A DNA stretch of 64,000 nt from NCBI GenBank assembly GCA_040429635.1, contig CP158972.1:3293501-3357500 (forward strand), written 5' to 3'. The DNA comes from Tamlana crocina (GTDB lineage: Bacteria > Bacteroidota > Bacteroidia > Flavobacteriales > Flavobacteriaceae). Positions 26,844 through 34,914 of the stretch are shown one piece after another (position 1 is the stretch's first letter; each line of letters opens with the position of its first letter). The notes beneath the pieces are model-generated. The model was not told where the DNA came from and did not search any database. It saw only the letters and a program-made list of their open reading frames with translations. A program made the translations under genes and the position numbers.

Positions 26844-28241
26844 TTATTTTAAACTTCGGATAGTTGCCCCTAAAACATCTAAACCTATAGATTGACACAC
26901 ACCGAATTTGTTCTTTTCTTTCATCTTATCCAAATTCCATTGATATACATCATCTGCCAATCCCCAAAGTTGTCTAAATTGTTCAATATATAATTTATCA
27001 TTCTCAACGGTTGTAAACTCTGGTTTAAATTGATTGGTTGCAATGTCTCTTGTATTCCAAATGGCTTCAAAAGTCTTTGAAATATTGTCCGTCATATCAA
27101 TATTCAAGTGTTTTTTAATCTCATCTTGCGCCAAATAGCGTACCATAATGCCTCTTCCAGCGAGATAGTCTCTACCGTGTTCAGGTCCGAAACTGGAATA
27201 ACAAGGCGCTTCTCTTATGATACCATCTACATCGGCAATTAATCCATTTTGAATGCCTTTAGCTAGTTTTTTTATTAAGTTATTGATTTTTGATTTGAAG
27301 GTACCGCTATCAAAATCGGGATTAATTTTTGTTCTTTTTAAATAAGCATCTAAGTCATCGGTAATAGCCAACATATCTGTTAAAGAAGCCACCAGCATAC
27401 CTTGGTCTCCCGACCATATCCAGCCCTCTGCCCATGGTGGATGAATTTTTTTAATATAAGTTGAACCCTCAATAAAAGCCATAGGTCGCTCTTGAACCAA
27501 AACACCTTCTGTGTTTAATTTCTTGAGATACTCGTAATCCTTTAAATTAAACCACTCATCAAACCACAACCACTGCTTGTAAGCCATATCTAAATACTTA
27601 TCTCTATTGTCAATATCTTCTTCTGAAAGACAACGATAAATACGAGACGAAAGCAAAAAGAGCAACACATTGGTTACGGTATTCTTTACGCCTTTACTTT
27701 CTCCGTTGGCATCTCCATTTCTGCATCCATGTAAAACAGGGAAGCCTTCATCGGAATTATCATAGGCTGTTTTTTTCTTGTATTCCCAACATAAATCAGT
27801 TGATAATTTTAAATAAGCATTCGCTAATTCTATATTTCCAATTTTAAGCAAATGTTTTCTAGCATTTAAGGCCATGAGTCCCCACCATCCAAAATCATCG
27901 GCCCATAACTTGCCAGGGGCATAGCTATGGAAAAACTCTAAATTTTCCTTTAACATATCCTCCACCTCCTTTTGAATTTCAATAATTCCTCCATCGTCTG
28001 GCCACTGATTTTGCAATGCATCAACAAAAACCAAACAAGCGTCGAAAGTATTACCACGTTTCCAGAAATCCTTAAAGTTCCATACCGCCTTAAACCTATT
28101 AAAGGCTGAGACCGCTTGATTTTTCAAGACCTTTTCTGATGAAGAACTAGACTTACAATTGGACAAGGCCATCAATGGAGGTAAGCTAAACAAAGAAACC
28201 CCTAACAAGCTTGTATTTTTAACAAATGTTCTTCTTTTCAT
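26844..28241 (-). CDS. GH76-like (alpha/alpha)6-barrel hydrolase, probable alpha-1,6-mannan endo-enzyme, lipoprotein
   Basis: The 465-residue protein starts with K-R-R-T-F and a hydrophobic stretch ending L-S-N-C (Cys29), suggesting a lipoprotein, possibly Tat-exported. The core has the look of GH76 six-hairpin enzymes: W-A-D-D-F-G-W-W-G-L (Asp115, Asp116 as candidate catalytic acids), repeated helices with N-A-Y-L-K, K-N-T-V-T-N-V-L-L-F-L-L-S-S-R-I-Y, and W-L-W-F-D. GH76 enzymes are endo-alpha-1,6-mannanases acting on fungal and other alpha-mannan backbones. The match is distant, so a related unclassified six-hairpin family remains possible. It lies between the catabolic operon and the GH92 genes, with a 118-base gap upstream, and may have its own promoter. 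Confidence 0.65.
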   Translation of the reverse strand: MKRRTFVKNTSLLGVSLFSLPPLMALSNCKSSSSSEKVLKNQAVSAFNRFKAVWNFKDFWKRGNTFDACLVFVDALQNQWPDDGGIIEIQKEVEDMLKENLEFFHSYAPGKLWADDFGWWGLMALNARKHLLKIGNIELANAYLKLSTDLCWEYKKKTAYDNSDEGFPVLHGCRNGDANGESKGVKNTVTNVLLFLLSSRIYRCLSEEDIDNRDKYLDMAYKQWLWFDEWFNLKDYEYLKKLNTEGVLVQERPMAFIEGSTYIKKIHPPWAEGWIWSGDQGMLVASLTDMLAITDDLDAYLKRTKINPDFDSGTFKSKINNLIKKLAKGIQNGLIADVDGIIREAPCYSSFGPEHGRDYLAGRGIMVRYLAQDEIKKHLNIDMTDNISKTFEAIWNTRDIATNQFKPEFTTVENDKLYIEQFRQLWGLADDVYQWNLDKMKEKNKFGVCQSIGLDVLGATIRSLK

Positions 28242-28359
28242 AGCATTGAAATTATGTTAGTACCCATTTACATGGTCTTCAGTAATTCATTAAAGCAAAC
28301 TTAAAAGGATTGAACGTCTATTTCTTCTTACCAACCACCTCGTGTTAGAGTATTTTAAA

Positions 28360-29445
28360 TTACACTTTAGAATGCATCGATTCAATTAACTTCAAAGAAG
28401 CTTTCATAAAGCCCATAGCATAAGCCATACCCGCATACCACGGGCCATCGCAACTCATTTGAGGCGTATGGTCTGGAATTAAAACACCTTCGAAATTATT
28501 TCTCTTCAAAATTTCTAATATTTTGAACATATCGATATCCCCTTCGTCAACAAATACTTCGTGATAATTTGGCACTTTGCCAACTACATTCCTGAAATGA
28601 ATATAGGCTATCTTGTTTTGTTTGCTGTATTGGTCTGTGGCTTCATACACATTGCCCTCGGTCATTTCAGAAATAGTGCCTAAACAGAATTCCAAGTTAT
28701 TGTGATTACTTGGCTTCATATCAATTAAACGCTGGTACATATCGGGCTGATATACTAATCGTGGTGTGTTTCTAACATATGGCATTGGTGGGTCGTCTGG
28801 GTGAGCCGCCATCTTTACACCTGCCTCCTCGGCTACTGGTATCACATGGTCTAGAAAGTATTGTAAGCGCTCCCAAAGTATGGCATGCGACACTCTTTCT
28901 ACAGTCCCTGCTGGTGCGTTATCATCATAGACCATATTCCAAACCATGCCGTTTGGAATAGGTGTTTCATCCACGTTACCTTCCATTCCCACGGAAACTG
29001 CGCCACCACGAGCAAAAGGTTTTTCAACCCTACTGGAAACCCCTGCCAAAGAAAAATTATAGCCAAAGACTGGAATACCTGCTTTACCTACAATTCGTAT
29101 TTGTTCCTTTACCAGTTCTATTTGTGCCTCCTTTTTAGGACCGTCTAAAAGTATATCGTGCCATATGGAGGGGTCAAAATTCTCAATGGCATACCACTCT
29201 AGTCCATGACTATTAATTTCTGCTTTAATCTTTAAAAGTTCCTCTAAAGACCATAATTCTCCATTGCCTGCTTTTCCCCAGCCTTTGTTCCCCCCTATGG
29301 GTTGGTTGGCGTTAGATTTACTATTATCTGCATTCCCAAAATAATCTACCATGTGTACTACCACATGTGTCGCTCCACATTGCTTTGCAAACTTATAATG
29401 CTGGTCGTTCAGCATGTGCCGGTATAATCCGAATCCTAATTTCAT
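28360..29445 (-). CDS. uxuA: Mannonate dehydratase (UxuA-type)
   Basis: The 361-residue cytoplasmic enzyme resembles UxuA, which dehydrates D-mannonate to 2-keto-3-deoxy-D-gluconate. Candidate metal ligands are in order: A-A-H-P-D-D-P-P (His215), E-F-C-L-G-T (Cys254), Y-I-H-F-R-N-V (His283) and I-P-D-H-T-P (Asp325). All are conserved, and the length is close to that of the family. It is the last gene of a tight run that begins with the GH38 gene and includes an SDR dehydrogenase and a lactonase; together they could oxidise mannose to mannonate. No UxaC uronate isomerase is in the window, so the classical glucuronate route is only possible if completed elsewhere. Confidence 0.9.
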   Translation of the reverse strand: MKLGFGLYRHMLNDQHYKFAKQCGATHVVVHMVDYFGNADNSKSNANQPIGGNKGWGKAGNGELWSLEELLKIKAEINSHGLEWYAIENFDPSIWHDILLDGPKKEAQIELVKEQIRIVGKAGIPVFGYNFSLAGVSSRVEKPFARGGAVSVGMEGNVDETPIPNGMVWNMVYDDNAPAGTVERVSHAILWERLQYFLDHVIPVAEEAGVKMAAHPDDPPMPYVRNTPRLVYQPDMYQRLIDMKPSNHNNLEFCLGTISEMTEGNVYEATDQYSKQNKIAYIHFRNVVGKVPNYHEVFVDEGDIDMFKILEILKRNNFEGVLIPDHTPQMSCDGPWYAGMAYAMGFMKASLKLIESMHSKV

Positions 29446-29457
29446 TTCACTAATTTT

Positions 29458-30645
29458 TTATGTTTTGTTTAAAAATGATTGGACCTCCAAATCGGAATAT
29501 CCACAATATTGTTTTAATATTTCTTCGGCATGTTGGTTGAGTAAGGGTGCCGGTTTTTCAATTTTTTGTGGTGTGTCGCTAAACTTCACGGGAAACCCTG
29601 TAGTTTTTATAGTACCCACTTTTGGATGTTCGTACTCCAAAATCATATCATTATGTTGTATCTGTGGGTCTTCCACCATTTCTTTAAAACTATTAACTTG
29701 CGAACACCAAATATCTTCTGCTAATAATAATGTTAACCATTCGCTGGTGGTTTTGGTTTTAAACACAGTGTTAAATTCGTTTCGAATATCATCACGATTA
29801 TCAATAATATTATTCGATTTATACGCCTCCGAATCGTACTTGTCCAAACCAATAACATGCGCTAGTCTTTGTACAGAATTCATCCCAATAGCAATGTAAC
29901 CATCTGATGTATTGTATAAGCCATAGGGCGCACCCAACCAAGGATTTGGAATACCGCTTGCACTACGCTCTGGATTTTCCCCTTTTAACAAAAAAGCTGT
30001 TATCTCTTGAATATGAAATCCTACTGCAGAACTCAATAAATTAGCTTCGATTTTTTGTCCTTTACTGGTGACACTCCTTGAATATATCCCAGCTAAAACC
30101 GATTGCACAATAAACAAACTGGTTAGCAAATCGGCTTGACCTACTGCCGTAACCACGGGCAACCCACCTTTCTGTCCGTTTAAATAGGGAGCCCCACTTA
30201 TGGACTGCGCCAATAAATCCTGCCCTGGTCTTTTTAAATATGGTCCTGAAGCTCCGTATCCCGAGCTAGAGCAATACACTAGTCCCAGATTCAGGGTTTT
30301 CATATCTTCATAACCCAGACCTAAGCGCTCCATTACACCAGGACGAAAATTTTCCAAAAGAATATCCGCCTTAGCAATTATATCTTTTGCTATTTTTTTG
30401 CCTTCGTCAGATTTTAAATCTAGTGCTATACTTTTTTTATTTCTGTTGAAACTTATAAATGAGATACTCTCTCCTTCGGGATATAAATTCCCATAGGAAT
30501 AATGACGCATCCAATCGCCTTTTACAGGTTCTATTTTGATGATGTCTGCGCCCATATCTCCCAACATTTGGGTAGCCCATGGCCCTTGTGCCAACTGCGA
30601 AAAATCGGCTACTACCAATCCTTTTAATGGTCCGTGTTGCTCCAT
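29458..30645 (-). CDS. Family III CoA-transferase (CaiB/BaiF type)
   Basis: This 395-residue protein is a family III CoA-transferase. It shows V-V-A-D-F-S-Q-L-A-Q-G-P near the start, then I-K-I-E-P-V-K-G-D-W-M-R, L-L-E-N-F-R-P-G-V-M-E-R-L-G-L-G, and the catalytic aspartate in V-G-Q-A-D-L-L-T (Asp172). Such enzymes move CoA between carboxylic acids such as formate, oxalate, carnitine or succinate. Here it is 2 bases downstream of a crotonase and 12 bases upstream of uxuA, so it is probably translationally coupled. A CoA-transferase has no obvious place in mannose catabolism. A role in a CoA-activated acid derived from the glycan or its acyl decorations is inference. Confidence 0.92.
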   Translation of the reverse strand: MEQHGPLKGLVVADFSQLAQGPWATQMLGDMGADIIKIEPVKGDWMRHYSYGNLYPEGESISFISFNRNKKSIALDLKSDEGKKIAKDIIAKADILLENFRPGVMERLGLGYEDMKTLNLGLVYCSSSGYGASGPYLKRPGQDLLAQSISGAPYLNGQKGGLPVVTAVGQADLLTSLFIVQSVLAGIYSRSVTSKGQKIEANLLSSAVGFHIQEITAFLLKGENPERSASGIPNPWLGAPYGLYNTSDGYIAIGMNSVQRLAHVIGLDKYDSEAYKSNNIIDNRDDIRNEFNTVFKTKTTSEWLTLLLAEDIWCSQVNSFKEMVEDPQIQHNDMILEYEHPKVGTIKTTGFPVKFSDTPQKIEKPAPLLNQHAEEILKQYCGYSDLEVQSFLNKT

Positions 30646-30647
30646 GA

Positions 30648-31418
30648 CTATTGCTCAGACTTTGTTATAAATTTTTTAATGGCCGCCTGCGCTTCTTCAT
30701 CAAGGTATAATTGCTTAACTGCAATGGCTTCTTCATTGATGCGTTTTTCAAAAGGTATTGTTGTTAAACTCATATTTGCCAAACGCTTTAATTGTGCTAC
30801 AGATTTATGAGGTCTTCTTGAAAGTTTCCCTGCAAAATCCATTACTTCCGTTAAAAAATTTTCATTGGAAACTACCTGATTAACCAACCCCCAACCTTTT
30901 AAGGTATTGGCATCGTATTGCCCTCCTAGAAACAACATTTCCTTAACTCTGTTTATACCTATTTTTTGAATTAATCGTTGGGTACCACCACCGCCTGGAA
31001 CTAAACTTAAAAACACTTCTGGCAGTCCCATTTTTGCAGTTTCGGATGCTACAATCATATCGCAGGCTAAGGCTATCTCGCAACCACCACCAAGGGCAAA
31101 GCCATTAACACCAGCAATCCAAGGTTTATTTGCATTTTCAATAGCATCATACAGTTCTTTACCTTTTTCTTGAAAGGCGTCAAACTCTTCAGGGGTTTGG
31201 CTTCCGTATTCCTTAATATCGGCGCCTGCCATAAATGCTCTACCATCACCAGTTATTACCGCAACATGATAGTCAGGTTGGGCGTTAATCCAATGGATAC
31301 CTTCAATTATTTCATCCATCATCTCCCGATTCATGGCATTTAATTGAGCTGGCCTATTAAATTTTAATACAGCTATGGCATCGGTGTTTTCAATGGTTAT
31401 GGTTTTAAATGCTTTCAT
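30648..31418 (-). CDS. Enoyl-CoA hydratase/isomerase (crotonase) family protein
   Basis: This 256-residue crotonase keeps the oxyanion-hole segments A-F-M-A-G-A-D-I-K and G-F-A-L-G-G-G-C-E, and both hydratase glutamates (Glu114 in G-G-G-C-E-I-A and Glu134 in G-L-P-E-V). It is therefore probably catalytically competent for hydration/dehydration of an acyl-CoA. It lies 2 bases after the binding-protein-like gene and 2 bases before the CoA-transferase, an arrangement typical of coupled translation. The acyl-CoA substrate is unknown. No acyl-CoA ligase, thiolase or acyl-CoA dehydrogenase is in the window, so this is not a beta-oxidation cluster. Confidence 0.92.
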   Translation of the reverse strand: MKAFKTITIENTDAIAVLKFNRPAQLNAMNREMMDEIIEGIHWINAQPDYHVAVITGDGRAFMAGADIKEYGSQTPEEFDAFQEKGKELYDAIENANKPWIAGVNGFALGGGCEIALACDMIVASETAKMGLPEVFLSLVPGGGGTQRLIQKIGINRVKEMLFLGGQYDANTLKGWGLVNQVVSNENFLTEVMDFAGKLSRRPHKSVAQLKRLANMSLTTIPFEKRINEEAIAVKQLYLDEEAQAAIKKFITKSEQ

Positions 31419-31420
31419 AA

Positions 31421-32560
31421 CTAAACAGATTTGTAACAGTCGTTTAACCTATTCATTATTACCTCTGAATTCGCATCTTTTAATATCCCTTCGTGAATAA
31501 TATCGGCGCCCTGTTCTTGAAATGCATTCCATCCTGGATGTTGCGGACGTATATAAGCGTTTTCAATAGTCCATTTGGTATCACTAAAAAAGTTGTTGCA
31601 CAACGCATTGTTGGCTTTGCTCTCCCAAGCATTTTTACTTGCGGGTTGCCCATCGTTTTTGGTAAACACACCTTTTTGAACCTCAGCACTGGCTGCATAG
31701 TTGACATACTTTGAAGCTATTTCAGGATGTTTGGTTAAGGCAGATACCGCTAGCCCCACACCTCCCATAATCGTTGATATATCTTTTTGTAATCCCGTAG
31801 GGCTATTTGTAAAATGCACTAGGTTTTTAGTATACCCTTTTCGGGAATAATTAGTGTACCCAAACAGATAAGGAGAATAAATTATACCTTCTTCATTCCC
31901 CATATTATCCAATACCTGAATGGGGTTCCAGTTTAAGGATTGGGGATGACTATGTTCTACATGAAATTTTATCTCATCTAAAGCTGAAATACCAACTTTG
32001 GAATTAATTTTATTGTTATCGATAAATCTAGAACCAAAATTTTGGGCACATAGCGTTAAAAATGTACACCAAATATCTGTTGGACAAAGTGCCCAAGTCA
32101 CTGAAAACCCGGAAGGTAACTTTTTATAAAATGCTTTTAATTCCTCCTGGTTTTTAGGTAAGCTCAGTTCCAAGCTATCTATAATATCTTTTCTATAAGA
32201 CGCCACTAAAGCGGCCGCATCAACTGGAGTGGCGTAAAAGTGCCCCTCGTAATTATAGATATCAAAGCATTTTCCTAAAGCCTGTTGTTTCAAGGCATCT
32301 AATGCTTCGAGGGTTATATAGTTTTCCAATTGAAGTAACAAGCCATTTTTGTGGGCTTGCCCCATGTAGGGATGGTCTATGGTTATGATATCGAAGTTTT
32401 CAATTAAATCTTCGATAGGTGTATCCCCAAATTCCTTTAGGGAACGCACTTTCCATGCGATATTGACATTTGGATTATTTTCTTGAAATGCCTTTGATGT
32501 AGCTATGAGTGGTTCATACCCTCTTGGATGGTCCCATGCTATGCCTTTTAATTCAATCAT
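31421..32560 (-). CDS. Solute-binding-protein fold, apparently cytoplasmic (no signal peptide)
   Basis: The 379-residue protein resembles a family 1 extracellular solute-binding protein of sugar ABC transporters: S-K-A-F-Q-E-N-N-P-N-V-N-I near the N-terminus, F-D-I-I-T-I-D-H-P, Y-A-T-P-V-D-A-A-A, and a late A-S-K-Y-V-N-Y-A-A-S. The mature-type fold starts at residue 2 (I-E-L-K-G-I-A-W-D-H-P-R-G), with no hydrophobic leader or lipobox. Upstream codons in frame offer no alternative signal sequence. No ABC permease or ATPase gene is in the window. It is thus either a cytoplasmic ligand-binding or enzymatic derivative, or an accessory protein for the crotonase and CoA-transferase genes 2 bases downstream. 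Function unknown. Confidence 0.8.
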   Translation of the reverse strand: MIELKGIAWDHPRGYEPLIATSKAFQENNPNVNIAWKVRSLKEFGDTPIEDLIENFDIITIDHPYMGQAHKNGLLLQLENYITLEALDALKQQALGKCFDIYNYEGHFYATPVDAAALVASYRKDIIDSLELSLPKNQEELKAFYKKLPSGFSVTWALCPTDIWCTFLTLCAQNFGSRFIDNNKINSKVGISALDEIKFHVEHSHPQSLNWNPIQVLDNMGNEEGIIYSPYLFGYTNYSRKGYTKNLVHFTNSPTGLQKDISTIMGGVGLAVSALTKHPEIASKYVNYAASAEVQKGVFTKNDGQPASKNAWESKANNALCNNFFSDTKWTIENAYIRPQHPGWNAFQEQGADIIHEGILKDANSEVIMNRLNDCYKSV

Positions 32561-32576
32561 TATTAACTTAATTAAA

Positions 32577-33665
32577 TTATAACCAGCAAATATTCACTGG
32601 CGTATTTACTTTTAATGTCGATTTTTTTTGAAGTGTACCATAGTTAGTGTTTATCTCAAACACTACTAAGCTATTGCTATCCTGATTAGCGACTACAAGC
32701 CATTTGCCTTCAGGATGGATATTAAAATCTCGTGGGGTTTTGCCATAGGTACTTTGATGCCCCACAAGGGATAACTGTTTGGATTGAGCATCAATTTTAA
32801 AAATAGCAATGGTTTCAGAACCGCGATTGGATGCGTATAAGAACTTCCCATTGGGATGCATTCGTATGGCCGCACCACCAATTGCCCCATCATGATTTTC
32901 AGGAATAAAACTTATCTTTTGAGTGCTCTTACTATCACTTTTCTTTACATCGACAACAAAAATCTCTCCTGTTAATTCCCCCAGTACATAGGCAAACTCT
33001 TGATTGTTATCCATAACCATGTGTCGTGCACCACTACCTGGCTCAATTGATATATCTAAAATTGGATTACTCTGCCATTTTTGTTCTTTTTCTTGCCATT
33101 GGTAGGCCTTCGCGGTATCTAAAGTTAAATCTACAGCAAACATCTGATTGTCGGCAAAAGGGTATATCATGTGGGCATGTGCCGCTTCCTGCCGTTCTTT
33201 ATTAGGACCAACACCTATGTGCCGGATGTCTTGCGAATATGGATTAAGACTACCATCTACGTTTATGGGATAGGATAAAATATTTCCTGACACGTAACTT
33301 GCCAGTACCAATTTGTTTTCAATAATAGCTAGATGACAGGCGTAATCGCCATTGATAGGTTGGGAATTTATAAGGCGTAAACCTCCATTATTTTCAATCT
33401 TATAGGCATGTACCTTTGGTTTGAGATTTTCTTGGGTTTCCTCAACCGCATAAAGGTATTTTTTGTCATCAGAAATTACCAAGTAGCTCGGATTTCGCTG
33501 TTTCGTATAGCTTTTTTCGGTAATTTCTCCTGTTTCTAAATTAAATTCAAAACACCCAATACCTTTTCCTTCTGGATTTTCTGCCGGAGTGCCTTGCCCC
33601 GTATAGCTTCCTGTATAAAAAACACCCATACTTTGTAATATTATAGTTAGTAAAATAGCTTTCAC
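32577..33665 (-). CDS. Lactonase, seven-bladed beta-propeller (6-phosphogluconolactonase-like)
   Basis: This 362-residue protein belongs to the YbhE/Pgl-like beta-propeller lactonases: G-V-F-Y-T-G-S-Y-T near the start, repeated blades (for example I-R-M-H-P-N-G-K-F-L-Y-A-S-N-R-G, F-N-I-H-P-E-G-K-W-L-V-V-A-N-Q) and a blade-like end. A short hydrophobic leader (about residues 3-14) could act as a signal sequence but is short; the export state is unclear. Such enzymes open sugar lactones. Directly upstream is an SDR dehydrogenase (gap 7 bases), and uxuA is further down, which fits lactone hydrolysis to mannonate. This is inference; 6-phosphogluconolactone would be the usual guess. Confidence 0.85.
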   Translation of the reverse strand: MKAILLTIILQSMGVFYTGSYTGQGTPAENPEGKGIGCFEFNLETGEITEKSYTKQRNPSYLVISDDKKYLYAVEETQENLKPKVHAYKIENNGGLRLINSQPINGDYACHLAIIENKLVLASYVSGNILSYPINVDGSLNPYSQDIRHIGVGPNKERQEAAHAHMIYPFADNQMFAVDLTLDTAKAYQWQEKEQKWQSNPILDISIEPGSGARHMVMDNNQEFAYVLGELTGEIFVVDVKKSDSKSTQKISFIPENHDGAIGGAAIRMHPNGKFLYASNRGSETIAIFKIDAQSKQLSLVGHQSTYGKTPRDFNIHPEGKWLVVANQDSNSLVVFEINTNYGTLQKKSTLKVNTPVNICWL

Positions 33666-33672
33666 GGCTTTG

Positions 33673-34470
33673 TTATTTTTTGCGCGGAGGACGCGGGTCG
33701 TACTGAATCGTGTGGTTCATATAGGCTCCATCAATATACAAATCGGCACCATTGATGTAATCTGCCATATCGCTTGCCAAAAAGGCTACGGTATTGGCTA
33801 CTTCGGAAACATTACCTATTCGTCCAGATGGTATCCAATTATGAAACTTCTCTCTACCAAATTTGTTGATTTCTTCTCGGTTCATATTCGTTTCTATAGC
33901 TCCTGGCGCTACAGATACCACTCTAATGTTATCTTCTGCCAACTCTAAAGACAGACATTTTGTAAACATCTTTAATCCTGCTTTTGCAGAACAATAGTGA
34001 ATCAATCCCTTTCTGGGAACCGTATCATGAATTGAGGAAATATTTATAATAACACCGCCTCCATTGTTTTCCATACGTTTTCCTGCTTCTTTAGCACATA
34101 AAAAAGGGCCTTTCAGGTTGATGCCCATTACCCTATCCCATTCGTCTTCTTCTAAATCTAAAACATGTTGAACGCTTTCGCTACCAGCATTATTTACAAG
34201 AATATCAATAGTGCCAATTTCGGTATCCATTTGACTGAACATACCCTTAACTTCGGAAGCTTTTGCCACATTGGCTTTTCCTATGCTTACCGTAACATTA
34301 TACTTTGATGTTATCTCATCTGCTAACTCCTGTGCTTTATCTTTATTACTGTAATAATTGATAAATACATCAGCACCACACGCCGCCAATGCTTTACAAA
34401 TTCCTGCGCCGATACCTTGACTTCCTCCTGTTACTAGGGCTTTTTTGCCTTTTAAGTTAATTTGTGTCAT
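33673..34470 (-). CDS. SDR-family dehydrogenase, candidate aldose dehydrogenase
   Basis: A classical short-chain dehydrogenase of 265 residues. It has the cofactor motif T-G-G-S-Q-G-I-G (14-21), N-N-A-G (93-96), and the catalytic I-S-S (145-146), Tyr159 and Lys163 in Y-C-S-A-K. The overall pattern is closest to glucose 1-dehydrogenases: F-I-N-Y-Y-S-N-K after the second strand and A-P-G-A-I-E-T-N near the end. It could oxidise mannose, or another aldose, to a lactone using NAD(P). The alternative is a UxuB-like fructuronate reductase, since Gram-positive and Bacteroidota UxuB proteins are also SDRs. The adjacent lactonase favours an aldose oxidation role. Confidence 0.9.
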   Translation of the reverse strand: MTQINLKGKKALVTGGSQGIGAGICKALAACGADVFINYYSNKDKAQELADEITSKYNVTVSIGKANVAKASEVKGMFSQMDTEIGTIDILVNNAGSESVQHVLDLEEDEWDRVMGINLKGPFLCAKEAGKRMENNGGGVIINISSIHDTVPRKGLIHYCSAKAGLKMFTKCLSLELAEDNIRVVSVAPGAIETNMNREEINKFGREKFHNWIPSGRIGNVSEVANTVAFLASDMADYINGADLYIDGAYMNHTIQYDPRPPRKK

Positions 34471-34476
34471 TGGCTT

Positions 34477-34908
34477 TTAATCTTTTTGGTTATTAAAACA
34501 AGCTGTTACCTTCTGTTTTAATTCAGCTATTTGAGCATCATTTAATTGAAAAAACTCAAAGTCTGATATATGTGTATCTGATTTTTCAACTATAATAATC
34601 TCACTTCCTTCTTTCATAGCTATATTATGCCACACATTGGCTGGAATATTATATGTGATGTTGGGTTTTAGTAATTCTGCTTCAAAGGTTACACTATCAC
34701 CTTCAATTTCAGCACCAATTAATACGGCCTCTCCTTTTAATAGAATAAATACCTCATCGGTTAAAAAATGAACATCCAATTTTTTTATATTATCTATATG
34801 TTGCTCTGGCATATAGTTTAATTGTGCCACTTGCCAGCCCTCTCGTATTAAAAACGGATGGTACCCATTAGCTTCTACTTTGTACTGTTCTATAACGGTT
34901 GTGCTCAT
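34477..34908 (-). CDS. Small cupin-domain protein of unknown function
   Basis: This 143-residue protein has a single cupin-like beta barrel with V-F-I-L-L-K-G-E-A-V-L-I and Y-N-I-P-A-N-V-W-H-N-I, the second cupin motif with one histidine. The first motif lacks the usual H-x-H pair (it reads V-H-F-L-T-D-E), so metal binding is uncertain. It is too divergent for me to call KdgF, an isomerase or a dioxygenase. It lies between the MFS transporter and the SDR gene with 6-base gaps on both sides, so it is part of the catabolic operon. It may act on an intermediate such as an epimer or a lactone, which is inference. Confidence 0.75.
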   Translation of the reverse strand: MSTTVIEQYKVEANGYHPFLIREGWQVAQLNYMPEQHIDNIKKLDVHFLTDEVFILLKGEAVLIGAEIEGDSVTFEAELLKPNITYNIPANVWHNIAMKEGSEIIIVEKSDTHISDFEFFQLNDAQIAELKQKVTACFNNQKD

Positions 34909-34914
34909 ATTATC

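Noticed and set aside
31421-32560. ABC sugar transporter gene cluster
   Set aside because: The binding-protein fold is present, but no permease or ATPase genes are in the window and there is no signal peptide, so a conventional ABC importer is not supported.
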